A stretch of 64,000 bases of DNA. It comes from Verpa conica (Eukaryota; Ascomycota; Pezizomycetes; Pezizales; Morchellaceae). The notes below the pieces were generated by a model. It had not been told where the DNA came from. It saw only the letters and a program-made list of their open reading frames with translations, and searched no databases. The position numbers and the translations under genes were made by a program. The stretch covers positions 1 to 64,000 of the forward strand of contig JAUFSD010000002.1 of assembly GCA_033030425.1 (NCBI GenBank), written 5' to 3'. Below are positions 35,541 to 48,795 of the stretch, one piece after another. The stretch's first letter is position 1; the number at the start of each line of letters is the position of its first letter.

Positions 35541-38500
35541 AGGATAATATAAGAAGGCCGATATAGGAGTCCTAATTATCAGTATAGGTCAAGTAAGAAC
35601 TATGGGGAGGTAAAAGAAAAGGTTGCACGCGACAATAGTGATATACCGTCACTATCGACATTCCCCATTCCCCCTTTGCTCATTCCTTATGCCACCTGTG
35701 CCCTAAGCGTGTGCAACGGGCCTTTGCCACTTCCGGAGAATCTTTCCATGGCTGGCTGAAGCAATCCACACTTTTTCATGATCATGGAATATTATCACCT
35801 GTAGTGATTCAACAGCAGCAACAGGTAACTGGGATAACTCCCCTCTACAGCGACGAGTAATAATATAGAACCTAAGACCGATGCAAGATTGGCCGGATAA
35901 CATCCGATCTCTGCAATATAACTCCTGTGCACTCGTCCCCCGAGAGATTATATCCGAATAGAAGCTTTCCACCAGTTGGGATCCGCGGAGATGTAATTAG
36001 CTTCTAAAACCGGTAATACTCAAGTAATAATCTATATCTCTTGGCTCCCAAAATTTAAGCCATTTGCGAACTCATCCCCGACAATTGCTTGGACATCATC
36101 TATATTAGATGACATGTCAATTCACTACTACTCCTCCTTCCTGTATAGTTACCAGGAATGACAGCAATGGGGCCTTCCGCTGTAAGAGCTAGTGGGAGAT
36201 CTTTCCCAATGATGCGTCTAGGCCGTTGGATTTAACTCTCGATATGGGAGTACAAGATAAAGCAACTCGACTTATTGCCCATCTTCAGAAATTCCGGTGC
36301 CAGGGCACCAATGCCTGATGCCTGTCCTGGTGGAATAAATCACGTAACCGGTATCACAACCGACAACTCGCGATAGACAGGGAGCGCATATCTCGGGAGG
36401 AGTTTTTATATGCATAGATTGGGAACTCGGGTATCGAACCGTTTCCGTCGACGAGGTGCGGGGTTGGGCACGTGATCGGGAAGCACCGAGGGTCTTGGCA
36501 ACCTTCCTTTACTGATATCACAGGAATTGGCTACTGAGTATCTGCTTTTTGGGCAAAGGAAAGAGTGCTGCTGCATCTAGGACGATACGCGCATATCAGT
36601 AGATTTCAGGATGGGAATTATACAGAATCATGGAACATCACTCGTCTATATGATTTCTTCTCCACGATTTAGAATTCTGACTTTCCATATTAGGTTTAAG
36701 GACACGATATCCAAGTGCTTTGCCAATTTTATTCTTTCTAGTTCAAACATACAAAGAAGATCCCCTGAAAACCCTCAAGCTCCAATATGAAATACGCAGC
36801 CCGTACTGGGAACCTGTTTATTCGCCCCTCAGGCACTTGAAATGCAGGTTCCAAATTGTATCATATACATGAGTACTTTTGTTTCATGCGAGACGATCAT
36901 CCGGCTCAGTAGCTACATGTAGTGATGTGTTGGATTTGAATACAATGCTATGGATCTGTTAGAATAGAGACCACAAGTTGCAACATTTTTTATTAGTATA
37001 TAATACATGTAATAGACTAAGAAATGTCTGTAATATATGCGCACTTCTCCTATGAGTATGTATGTCTCAGCCGGTAAATCTCATGTATATATACATACAA
37101 ATAGTAGTAAATTAATCCCGGACAGTGGGGGAAGTTTTCCGCTAGACATACTAAAGTCTTATAATACAAATTGCCCCTCTGATTGACACTTTCTAAATTC
37201 CCTACATTATGAGCATAGACCCATCGTTTTACACCCCTATCTGATGTTCATCATAAGCAATCACTCGTCCTACCCAATACCCCAGCAGGAACAAAACACC
37301 CCATTAAAATGTCTATGGGATACGCCATACCACTAACTATTGCTTATGAATCCTCACAAGTAGTACAAAGCACCCTCGCCCCCAACACCACCACTATTTA
37401 GCCATACAACCCCATATAATCCATCCATAAACCAAGACAGTATAACTTAACCCACCCCCTAGATCGGGAAAATAGATCTTGCATAACTTTTGATACACCC
37501 AACAAAGATCTGAAACAAATAATAAAAAGATCAGCAATTATAACCCCTCCCCTCCGGCGTTTTAGGAGTGCTAGCCACACCCCGATAATAGAAAATCCAA
37601 CGATAGCGAGACTATAGCGAGAAAACCAATTATCACATCATATTGCCAAGTCGGAACAAGTAAGCGAGGAAGATACGTTGAAAAGTTACCAATGATCAGG
37701 CTAGCTCGTATGCAAGCTGCACGCATGGTTGTTGTTTTCCTTCGCCAATCGAATTCTCCCGTTACAAACTGTACCTTCAACACTTTTTATCCTCCGCCTT
37801 CTATGTTGTTCATAATGATTATTTGTGAGAACTTCTTTTTAGGAGCTGATACTCTAGCCGATCATGTTCTTTATCCAGGGGGTCGAGAGAAAGCTGCAGA
37901 GAAACACAATTATACATACGTAAGATATTGATGATATTGATTAAAATATGTGTCTTTTCCGCTTCAGTTATCCTCGTCGCTTCTTTAAACTCTGGAATAA
38001 AACACTGAGACTCCCGAAGTAAAGAAATACAGACTGGATCACAGGTCATCACTCATGCCCCCCACGCAGGCTAGCACCCGTAGAGTAACCACACCAGAAA
38101 ATCTCCCATATATATCTATATATCAGTACTACTGTTTCTTTATCTTGCACCAAGCTGCCTGCCCCAAGTCTTCGGGTTTAAAATCCATAGATCCGTAAAT
38201 TAGCCCCTACCACTACCGGATCTCCGGAAAGGCCCCCAATGAACGCTGTTCTGGCAACCGTCTGTGATTCGCCCTGAGTAATATCACGTCACTCCAACCA
38301 TAGCCCCCTCGTAATGCTGATATGTGCCTGTCGCCTTAGCTGAAGACCCCGGCTTCCTGCCGCCCAAAACTCAATACTGAGATTTGCTCAATAAAATGCG
38401 GGGAACAGATTATTCCTACTGCTATACATCGCCGAATACCCACCGTTATCGACAAGAGCCCCAGGAAAATTCCCAGAAATACATAAACAATATCCACTCG

Positions 38501-38964
38501 CGCATACATCTATCCCAAGGGTATTCAATTGGAAACAATGAGCCACGAAGGCATCTGTTTATTGTTTCCTTCCTCTTTCGTAAGAAAGTTGATGCATCTT
38601 ATATACAGTAATAAACCTCAACACGCTCGCTAACCTTCTGACCTCAACTATTATACAAACGCTTGCTGATAATCGAACTAAATCTAGTATCTTCGATATC
38701 ATTTCTTCATAACCCACACAAGCTCTCCACAAGTACTTATACACCCCATACCCAAAGAAAGAGGATTTGGGGGGATGCATCTGGAAATAAGAAAAGGGAA
38801 AGAAAGAAAAACAACGATAATCGCAAAAATGCTAACCCAAAACCCAGTCTATAATCCGTATCGTCTCGCCTTTAAAACCACAATCATCTTCACTCCACAA
38901 CCCTGACATTACCCAGAAAGAAAGAAAGAAATATCCATAACCATCACACGTGTCTAATATTCGT
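35541..38964. other. gene-poor spacer
   Basis: Includes a minus-strand open frame, stop at 35703 and open to about 35987, that lacks a clear start and reads SFYSDIISRG ... HDHEKVWIASASHGK. It looks protein-like but matches no family I know, and could be an exon or relic. Further right, AT-rich DNA with no supported gene. Confidence 0.45.
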
Positions 38965-40781
38965 TTATAAGTATGATTTGTGGCTAACCTGCTCGTCATG
39001 TTGACTCTCGGCGAATACACCTGCGGCGATGGCGTGTCGTTCTTTCGAGGAATCAACGGCCTCGTTCCTACTGCTATGGCCAGCTGGCACCCATTCTATG
39101 AATTATTAGTATTATAACCCTTTGGTATGGAGTCACTTATGAGTGAGAAACTTACTGCTAGAGTTCCAGGCGCTAACTTTCGGGTCATTGTACATATCCT
39201 CGACCTGTTCCAACGATAGATTGCTGCTTTCGTAAAGGAAGAAGTATACAATACAGGCAGCCATAAAGTTACACCCGGCAAAGACATATCCATACCGATA
39301 TCCGATGGCCTTTGTGATGAACGGGGTAAAGAAGGTCAACAAGAAGTTCCACATCCAGTTACCGGTGGTCGCAATGGCGCTAGAGTGAGACCTTGTGCGT
39401 AGAGGGTACATTTCTCCGACGCATACCCAGGTACCAGGTCCCCAGGTCGACGCAAATGAAGCAATAAACATGCAGGCACAGAGAATAAGAACGCCACCAA
39501 TAGCCTTTTCAGAGGGGTCTTTCTCGCTACCAATGGCACCAAAGATGACGAGCCAAGCCATTTGCCAGAGCGCGCCGCCAATGAGGGTCTTGCGACGGCC
39601 AAACTTCTCGATAAACCACAAGCCAGGGAAAGTACAAACGACATTGACGGCACCGAGGATGATTTGAGTGGCAAAAGAGTTGGAAATACCGACAGACTTG
39701 AAGATACTCGCACCTAAGGTATGTTAGCTTTGACCCTTTGCAACATGGAAATACCGGACTATGCATACCATAGTAAAAGAAGTAGTTGGCCCCGGTAAGT
39801 TGCTGACACACCATCAACAGGAAGCCCAACATGGTCCTATACAGAGCCTTGCCCTTGGGATCGAAGCTGGAGAAGAAACTGGCTTTGCCGGCGGTAGCAG
39901 CCTCCCTTACTAGAGCCTCGATATCCTGGTACTCGCCCTCGATAAAGCCCTTCTTATCCCTGTTCTTGGCACCTGCAATGAAGCGGAGGGCCTGGAGACA
40001 CTCTTCATTCTTGTCGTTTGCAAGGAGCCATCTTGGGGATTCGGGGAGGAAGAAGAGTCTGCAAATTGTTAGATCCATAGAACGGAAATTAGAGAAGACC
40101 TTCATACCCAAGCATGAGGGAAAAGGCCCAGAAGTAGCCAATTGCAAGAGGACCTCTCCACTCGCCACTGTTATTTACACGCGAGGTACCCAAATTGACA
40201 CAGTAGGATGTCAACAGACCGCAGGTTACAAAGAGCTGATAACTAGCAACCATTGCACCACGGACCTGTTTAGGGACGGTCTCAGAGACATATACAGGGA
40301 CAAGAGCTAGGAGGTGTCAGTATGAGCTAGATTTCAAGAAATTGGCATGGTGGGACATACATGAGAGTGCACCAATGGCAATACCGCTGAAAATACGACC
40401 GATGATGATTTGATACCACGCGTGCTGAGCTGTGATGGAGATTGTATTTCCGACAAAGTAGAGAAAACAGATACCAATCATGGCCTTCTTCCTACCGATA
40501 CTGTTTCCAAGAGGGCCAGCAACCAAAGCACCGATGAGGGCACCAATCGAGAGCATTCCCACGATGAGACCCTCTCTGGTCTGACTCCAGGAGTGGACAC
40601 CCAAGCCACGATCTTCAGCAAAACGATTCATAAAGTCATCCATGATGATGAAACCCGACACCTGACCAGTATCTGCACCGAAAAGAAAGCCACCCATAGA
40701 GGCAACCAGGCCAAGAATCATAATGGGTCCTGAGACCACAGATCTGATCTCGTCCAAGCGAGAAGTAGGAATAGTAGACAT
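38965..40781 (-). CDS. MFS sugar (hexose-type) transporter, 532 aa
   Basis: Five exons: 40781-40361, 40306-40108, 40058-39769, 39713-39156 and 39095-38965. Introns are 54, 49, 55 and 60 bp, all GT..AG (three GTATG donors). Twelve hydrophobic segments are expected. Sugar-porter motifs are present: FGADTGQVSGF (about 34-44), GRKKA (about 96-100), GRIFSGIAIG (about 128-137), VPVYVSETVPKQVRG, PESPRWLL (about 212-219), QQLTGANYFFYY (about 292-303), FGRRKTLIGG, and EQVEDMY before the last intron. The final exon supplies the usual KWVPAGH tail. The TGQ-SG-x(n)-D-F start resembles fungal glucose/hexose carriers. Plasma membrane, proton symport or facilitated uptake. Intact. Confidence 0.93.
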
Positions 40782-42907
40782 TGTTGGATAATATTGATAG
40801 GAAAGATGATGGATAGAAAGAAAAGAGAAGTGGGGGGAATAGAGTATTTAAAGAGAAGAATATGGAGAAGTTGTGGGTTAATAGCTGGGGACCCACGGGG
40901 AAACAAACAGCACGAGGCCCTAGGCAATAGTGGGGTGACGTCGAGGGGATCATGAGGGGAGAAAAATGAAACAGCATACAAGACCCAGTCCCGAGAGGCC
41001 GAAGCCGTACAGCAACGAGACTAATTGGCATGCCGGGTGATGGATCATGGTTAAGACGACTATGATTATGATGATGATGGCGAGAGACTTGCAGTAATCC
41101 AGAAACGGATTGATATGGGAGAATTGCTAGGCTAGGGTAATTACAGACTTTGATCCAAGATGAATACTTGCACACGATGCTTGGGATGTCTGAGATGTTC
41201 CTGCTCATACATGTTGACCTGATTACGACCGGTGGGATTCACACATACATGGGCTCCAACACGATACTCTAGTGAGGGGAGCGTGGCGATTAGAGTTCTC
41301 TGAGGTCAAGTGGGGACTCTACGGGAGAGATGGGGATGGTATGAAGTGGTGAGGATGCCCAGTGACGATGTGGGTCCGGACAATGCACCGACACGGAATA
41401 AACAGTGTGACGGAGGCACAATAATCCGCTCCGCTTGCCGAGAACGCCACCAACGTCACGTCACTTCAATGAGAAGGATCTCCGCCAAGCCCACACCCAG
41501 ATCTTAGCACGGGGCCCTCTAACCAGATTCATTCCCGGTAGTGAAACCTTAGAGAGGCCCGAGACGAATTCCATGATGTGTGACGCCACGAGAGAATTGG
41601 CCATGTATACTACACATGCTGTAACGACTATTCAGGTACCAGAATAATAACCGAATGTCCCCTCCCCTAACCCATCCACCGGTTGCTGCGGTCTAGCAGA
41701 TCCCAATTTCACTGGCTGTTTGTGCTTCATGAAATCAAAGTTACATGTACTCCCAAACAACACGCAGATCCCTTCTCCTTCCCGACACATATGCGGCAAC
41801 TAGCCAAAACAATCCACTCTAACTAAACAAAAATATTTTACCCGAGGAGTGGCCTGCAACGGTAGAGCCCAGTGGAATCGCCTACGATCTCGACGGAACT
41901 GACTCTAGTTATTCACTCTTAATTCTCCCGTCCAAATATCTCAAATGACCGCGTCTTCAGGCTCAATTATCACTATCAATTATCAATTATCAATTATTCC
42001 CTATATCACATCCGATGCACAATACACTCATTCCACCCGTTGTTTTTGAGGCTCTAAGGCTTATGTACTCTACCCTACACGTAAATTTAGAGCTGCAGCG
42101 AGATCCCGGCGCACGTCGAGCATGGTGCGGTGAATTTCTCCGATCAACGGCCACCAATCACCACCCGTTGTGCAGGGTATTCCCCGAGACCTCCCAAGGT
42201 ACATACATAACCCACCAGTAGCTAAATACTAAGTTGTTCCGAGATGCCGCTACACGTGCACCATCGGTCAGAGCCCCGTGAAACCCCTGAACCCTTTTTG
42301 AAATAAAAATATTCGAATCTTGGAAACGCTTTACGCGCTACAAAACGTAGCCAGTAGTTTTTGGGAGGTTTTATCTAATAGTATCACGCCAGAGAGTTGG
42401 CCGACTTTCCGATAAATCTCGATACCTGGGCTTCAGGAGAGTAATCTTCAGGGTTCTCTCTGCCGCGGTATTTCGAGGGAGAAAAACAAGTTGGGGGGAG
42501 AACGAAACGGAATCTAAAAGAGAAACGGAATCCAATTACCTAGAGAGGATACTCCAACATCTCCCGGAATCTGCATCTTCCGGCTGAGAAAGTTTTTCTT
42601 CTTCTTTTCTTGCGGGTATCGAGGCCTTGAGAAAAATATGCCGGCCATCAGCTCATCAGGTACCAGGATTTTTGCCAGACTTTTCCCTAGATCCCCTATG
42701 TGTAAACAAGAGACAATCCGGACCTAAACGTCCAACTAGATGACTTTTTCACGTTAGTTGGCTGGTAATCATTTCCCGCTTACACAGTAGCCCCGCTCGG
42801 GCGGTATCACAAGGTTAGTCCGATCCATTGATAAATAATCACCGACATAAGCCCTTGTCGGCTGTTCCTTGCAGCATACACCGGGATGGAAAAACTTATC
42901 CCCGCTT

Positions 42908-43177
42908 TTACGACGAGACCAAGCTCAAAACGGAACTACCGTTAATAACCTCCACAGTATTCGTCAACCAAATTTCATTAATCCCGCAAATCGCATGAAC
43001 TCCGCCTTTGCTGTCCTTGACAGAGCTGGGGAAACCCTCTAGAATTTCCCCAGTGAGGGGGTGGTACGCATTGCAGAGTATATTCTCAGGCGGGGGAATT
43101 AAGCGGGGGCTTATACGTGCGTGTGAACTCTCGCTTGCTATACCGAGTGGGTGGGCCGTTTTCTCTTTTCTGGGACT
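42908..43177 (-). pseudogene. coding-like frame without start codon
   Basis: Ninety codons are open between stops at 43180-43178 and 42910-42908. The lower half reads like protein: ILCNAYHPLTGEILEGFP, then HAICGINEIWLTN. No Met is in frame, so it is an internal exon or decayed gene. The overlapping plus-strand frame (43008-43400) looks less protein-like. Family not recognised. Confidence 0.3.
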
Positions 43178-44319
43178 TTACTCAGTGATTACCTTTGAAG
43201 AAACGGACCGCGAGCGCGCGGCCGGGCGAGTACGAGTGTTTTACCCAGATCACATCTATCTAGTAAATAATACCTCGTATGAGTTTGCTGATACATTCCA
43301 AACATTCAGCAGAACACAAACTGTCACTCGATTCTTTTTGATTTCCTTGCTAGAATGTACTGTAATTTCAGGCCGCCACAGTGGCTATGCCTTATTTTAG
43401 GGCCGGACACAAGTGCGTAATTGAAGCAACAGGGACACAGGCCACCTCATGAGCCACATATGCGTTGTTCAAAGCACTGGCCTATTTTATTCATTACAGT
43501 AATTCCACTCCCAGGGAGACCTCGTTCTTAGGACGAAACACCGTTCTAGGCCAAGTCCCAGACTATTATCTAATACTTGACTTACGACTCTTGTCCCGCG
43601 GAGATATTCTGTTACCCCTTTGGCTCTCGTAAAATAAAACATCCTAGCTGGCCCAAGTAAATATTTCCAGAAGCAGCACGTGACCTTTCTAGCTGGATGT
43701 TCCACATTACACATTGTTTGCCGTCCCACCCGTTGCTGGGAGTTCAATCTCTTTAATTCTTTTAGCGGTCCTTTAACGTTAAACTATCATATTAAAACTA
43801 GTCTCAGCAGAACAAGAGTACAACATGTTAGAAATAACCTCTCGGTGTCTACTCGCCACTACTTTATCGTCGCAGTAAGTTATAAGGAGAAGACTACTAT
43901 ACGGAGAAGGGCTTTAGCCGTACTCAAGTACCACTAGTTCTCACTATTCAATTACCAGCTCCACTTCGACCCGAAAATCTATTTGGAAGAGCATCTAAAG
44001 ATCTCTATAAATAGTCTCGTGTCATTTCGAATGTTGTTGGCTCTCACGATCACCCCTACGCGGTTTTTTGTTTTGCATAGTTACAGACGAGGCCACACAC
44101 AAAAAGGTGGTGAGACTTGCTGGCTTAAATATAGCACTCTAATAGTTCACTAAAACATATTCGGAGAGATAAACAACTAACTCCTTAGTTATGCTATCGC
44201 CAGATCCACGCGAACCTTCCCCTTGGAATTCTTTGCAAAGGTCCGGCACGCCGCTTCCATTAGCGCTCCACGGTTGCTGGGGAGTACTAGCTTTTCTTTC
44301 TCGGCTTGGTCTTGCAGGG

Positions 44320-44541
44320 TTACCGATTTTCCATTCTGTGATGCCCATACTTTGGAAGATAGCCGTTAGTCTTTGCCGTTGACGAAGCCAAGCCAAAAGA
44401 CGGCTTTATTTTTAGGGGCTTCAGGTCAACTAGGATTTTTTCCTCGGTAGATTCCGCAAAGACAGCGCTGTTGAGAACTGATAGAAGTGCTAAGAATGCC
44501 ACTAGCAGGTATAGAAAATTTCTGCTTCCTTGAGTATGCAT
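44320..44541 (-). CDS. putative small secreted protein, 73 aa (possible second exon to 44189)
   Basis: ATG at 44541 is followed by a typical signal peptide: a basic start, a LYLLVAFLALLSVL core and cleavage after SAVFA. The mature part as read straight through is 44 residues, without Cys. A TATATA lies about 100 bp upstream. A second frame down to a TAA at 44191-44189 (SVTLQDQAEKEKLVLPSNR ... KVRVDL) also looks coding; it could be joined by an intron ending ATCACAG at about 44329, though the donor (GTTGAC) would be weak. Function unknown; it could be an effector-like or cell-surface peptide. Confidence 0.4.
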   Translation of the reverse strand: MHTQGSRNFLYLLVAFLALLSVLNSAVFAESTEEKILVDLKPLKIKPSFGLASSTAKTNGYLPKYGHHRMENR

Positions 44542-45769
44542 GTTGTAAGCAGGTAAAGAGGTTTCGGTATAAGATGGTGATAAGTAAAAATTAGACTCCG
44601 AGAAGATATCTTATCTAAAGGTGTAGAGCAGGAAGATGCGTATATAGAAATCTAAAAGGCTAGAGAAGCAATGAATGACAAATAAATAGATGTCCTGCGT
44701 CGAATATAAAAAAGAATGAGCGGGAGAGATTGAACGAAGGACTGGATAATCTGGTTCTTGGTGATGAAAGTAACACTACTGGTAGTTCGGGGGTCCTTTA
44801 TACAACTGATAGTCGTTCCCGGTAGAGGGACTCAAATATAAACATACAACTTACACAAGAATCAAGTAGAAATAGAAGTACTGAAACCTTGTGTGGAAAG
44901 TGGTACTCTTACCATAGGTATCGGGCTCCTGGGCAAGGTTTCCACAAAGAGATTAAGGTTGTAGTATGTCCAATGCAATACAGTCTCACCAGCAGGAAGT
45001 ATATAATAAGATTCACCTTTGGATAGTTATCTCTAGTGTAACTACAATTTTCGGCAGAAGGAACACGAAAATTAGATATTCCGGAAACACAGTCGATATA
45101 AATCCCGAGTTAACCCACTACCGGATTTTCGATAGACTAAGGCATATGAGCACCACATATAGAAAGGCAAGAAATTAATAACTAACTAACTACAGGCTTG
45201 GAGGACTCAAAATAAGCATAGCCTAGTTAAATATTACGATGTGCAAAGTCCTTCTCATGCAAGGAAAAAAAGTAGTAGTATAAAAGTATTCAAAATCAAC
45301 TCTTCTTTAAAGAGTGTCAAGCGCTGTGTAAGGCCATAGTGTTTGTGGTCGTTGCATGATATATAGAAATATGTTATACTCTAAATTAATATCTACGTAA
45401 TATTTTCATAAGAAGGAAGGTTAGCAGAGTGTAACGGTGGGTTAGGGTTACTATAAGAGCTACAACGTTGTCCCACCCCACATGCTGCTTATCTCACCAC
45501 AGCGCCGACCTCCACCTAACCCAGTAAGCTCATATAGGTATGGCTTACTCATGATGCACCCAGACCAAGCCCCAAAAGGCTTAGACCATACTCACCTCGA
45601 GCACCTCTCAACCACCTCCCCCCAACCACTATATCATCTATTGACCTCACAATCCCCTCACTGAACAACAAGCTACTATCTCCCATCCATCTATCCCATC
45701 ACGAATTCATCATTCTTCACAATCTACTATCTGCCATCACTACCATCTGGGTCCTAATAGTTCACTGCA

Positions 45770-47866
45770 ATGATACCCGTCCTCCCCAACGAAATAGTAG
45801 AGAGGATCATTGAATGCGTATGCAAAACTTGCCTGTCCCGCTAATATCAAATACTGACTTGGCTTCCTAGGCTGCTCTCCAAGATCTTATAAGCGAAATC
45901 TTCCACACCTACGAAATTTGCGTGTTGACAAACCTCTGCCTTGTCTCAAAGCGCTTTTATGCGCTTTGTGCGCCTCTCCTCTATCGTGACATAATTATTT
46001 CTATGGCTTTGCCTCTTCAAGAACTCCTCCCGGAGCTTTTGCCACTCCTTTCGCGAGAGCAAAGACGCAAGCTGAAGGATTCGGCCCCAGGAGAACATGA
46101 TGTACTTCTGATCGATCAGGAGAGGGTAGTTGATCCTCTGTGGGTCAGGAAATTAACTATCGTGGGTGACTTCCCTGAAGCAGAAGCTACTACAGATTAT
46201 ACACTCCACTGGCAATATATCGAAGAATTTGTCCAGGATATGGAAAATCTGCAGTCCGTTTAGTACAGAAACCCCAATACCCTCTTAAGTTGGGCAGATC
46301 TAATACGCGCGGGGTAGCTGGGAGACTAGATGTCATAATCCACGCCTGGCTCAAAGGTTATCTAAACTGCGACGATTGTCACATTTGACCTGCAGTAGCA
46401 TGGATTGTCTCGCCTCACTAAGTCTAGAGTCATCCTTGGTCCCACTTCGCTCCATCTCGGTAGACTGTGGACTTGTGGAAGACCACCTCCCAGAGAGCCT
46501 GCTCAATCTTTTTCAGATATCTTCAAAGTCACTAAGAATGTTACACCTTTCTTTTACCAATACTTCACTCCATATGATTGACTCGACAATATCCAAGATT
46601 TTCGACAAATTCTCATCCACGGAACTCTTATTGCCAGGTTTAGAGGACCTTCGTCTCACTGTATACGGCAAGGATACTATTAGAATACTCACAAAAATGA
46701 TTGACTTCTCGCGGCTGAAATATCTGCAGTTAGTGAAGCTTGAAGAAGATGGAGAGCTTCCTCAAGCACTCGGGCAGTTGAGTCTGGGGGGACTTCAGAG
46801 GCTAAGTGCATGTCTTGTGCCTAGTTCTGTGATAGATGTTCTCAACAGGTGTAGAAATCTACAAGAGATCCATATTGTGTACCAAGATAATGACCCCCAG
46901 AAGGTGACCAATCCGACATGGGGGGTTTTAGAAGCCGTCTTAAAACATGGTAACACCTTGAGGCAATTGAGCCTGAATGGTACTTTTTGCCGATACGCTT
47001 CCTTAAACGCTGATGGATTCGCAAAACTTGCCGGTGGATGCCCAAACCTTGAGGATTTAAAGGTGAATCCGGATTTCTCCGACTGGGTATGTCCACCCCA
47101 AGCCTTTAAATTTACCTTAAGAGGTGAAACTCCATGAAACTTCTTTATAATACTCTTTTATACCTACGCTTTGGATAGTTCAGGGAAGCTAACTGTGTCT
47201 TATTTGAAATAGAGTCGTATAGTTCTTGAAATTGCAAAATTCCGGCTTCTGAAGCACATCTGTCTCGACACGGTTTTTGGTTCCCCAATATCTCCTTTTG
47301 TCATAAAAGGAGATCAGGTCTTAATTTGCCATGAGGAACCGTGGTGGGATGAAGTTGACGAGGCCAACAAGGCCAACGACGCGCGCCGCCCAGAGAGTCA
47401 GTTCAGTGAGCTTGATAAAGCTATTGGGCAGCTTTTGGAAGCTTCAGTTAACCACGCGGTGTCCATACACAATACTACCCATGACCCCCGCAATAATAGC
47501 AATATTACTTGGAGAGACTACTCGAAACTCCGGTTCGTCAGGATCTCGGCTCAGGGTATCAATCCCTATAACTACTTTGAATTTCTCTCACAAGGTTACC
47601 TATTGAGAGAAGGAAGCCCAGTGCGGGAATCCGAGGAACAGTATACCTCTTATCATGGTACTCTCTGGATCGCACCAGTCGGTCATTTATACAGCTATAA
47701 TTCCCCTTATACTTCTATTTCAGTAGAGGTCGCGGAGCCCAATCCAAGGTATGCCCGTATCTTAAAGATCAAAGCGCCTGCTGTTGTGAGTGGATGGGAC
47801 ACTGCCTTTCAAGCTGCAAGCAACGCAACGCAAGGCATGGTGGGAGATTTCACACGAATGGAGTAG
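45770..47866 (+). CDS. F-box protein with leucine-rich-like repeats, about 616 aa, one doubtful junction
   Basis: Exon 1 (45770-45817) encodes the F-box start LPNEIVERII. After a 53-bp intron (donor GTATGC, branch CTGAC), exon 2 from 45871 carries LTNLCLVSKRFYALCAPLLYRDI, the rest of the F-box fold. The frame meets TAG at 46261. Leucine-rich coding resumes in another frame by about 46325-46376 (LSKLRRLSHL ...) and runs to 47086. A 126-bp intron (GTATGT..AATAG) leads to 47213-47866. The middle junction has no good splice sites (GTTTAG and GGGAG are the best in phase), so it may be a mutation. F-box proteins recruit substrates to SCF ubiquitin ligases; the target is unknown. At the 3' end another frame stays open to 47982 and reads as protein, suggesting a frameshift near 47850. 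Confidence 0.65.
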
Positions 47867-48795
47867 CCGAAAACCAGGATATCCACGGATGTACTGAGAT
47901 CGACTCAGGTGGTGCTGGCTACCTCCAGGGTAACTCAGTGATATATCCATACGCTAGCTTCGACCAGGCTACTATGACCTAGATCAGACATCATAGGCTC
48001 ATTTTCTCTACCGCCCTTTTCTTCCTTTTGTCATTCCTTTCTACTATACTCCCAAATATATAGCATTACACCTTTTGTAGTTAGCAAAGTCATACCCCCC
48101 ATATTGTATGTAACATGAGGACCGATATGAAAAGAGCACTCACCTAAGCTGACTAAGCTCCTTCTGTTATACGAGTGATATTTAGTGAAATACTGTGAAC
48201 TGCCAAAGCTACCCCCGACAAGATAAAATAAAAACACCAAGTAGAGGCTAGGGGAAATAGGCAGTATCAATTGAACTGCTTGCCTAATCCACTTGTTTTT
48301 AGATTATGGACGTTTATAGACTAGACCCGACTCAATTTTAATAACTCCCCACCAGAGTCTTTTATATCCGATAACCTGATAGTATGTATTTCACCTACCC
48401 TGTAGAGCCATCGCAACATATTTCTTGTATCATGAACAAACGGTTGTTTGGTTGTTTGGTTGTTTTACTACCCACTATAAAAGCATTCTCTTTTGTATAC
48501 TTAACCCCTAACCTGGGAACCTTTGTTGCCGATTACTCATCTAGTTAATAGAATAGTAATCTTTTCGAAACCAGGAAACTAGAGATCCAGCTCTCTTATA
48601 TAAGCACTCTGTAAACCTTTATACCATCATGCACCAGTTTTTCCAAAAGACGGTTTATAAGCTAAGAAAGATACCATCCCATGGATATTAAACTCCAAAG
48701 CCACCGACCGGCAGACCGCCCAACTAAAAATACATCCTCCCTAAAATACACACAAAAAAAAAAAAGCCTTCCTCCCCCCGCCCGAACCGCACTCT
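47867..48795. other. gene-free spacer
   Basis: Convergent 3' ends of the F-box and PLAC8 genes. It contains a GGTTGTTTGGTTGTTT repeat at about 48445 and a poly-A run at about 48752. No gene seen. Confidence 0.55.

Larger units (their letters stand above)
40782..45769. other. gene-poor stretch with two weak genes
   Basis: The first few hundred bases upstream of 40781 are the transporter promoter (TATTTAAA at about 40846). Between 41.3 and 45.7 kb I support only the small secreted ORF at 44320-44541 and a start-less coding-like frame at 42908-43177. A CAATTATC/ATCAATT microsatellite sits at about 41964-41998. Confidence 0.5.

Noticed and set aside
43008..43400. 130-aa plus-strand ORF
   Set aside because: It starts with TTG, has no family resemblance, and the opposite strand over the same bases looks more protein-like.
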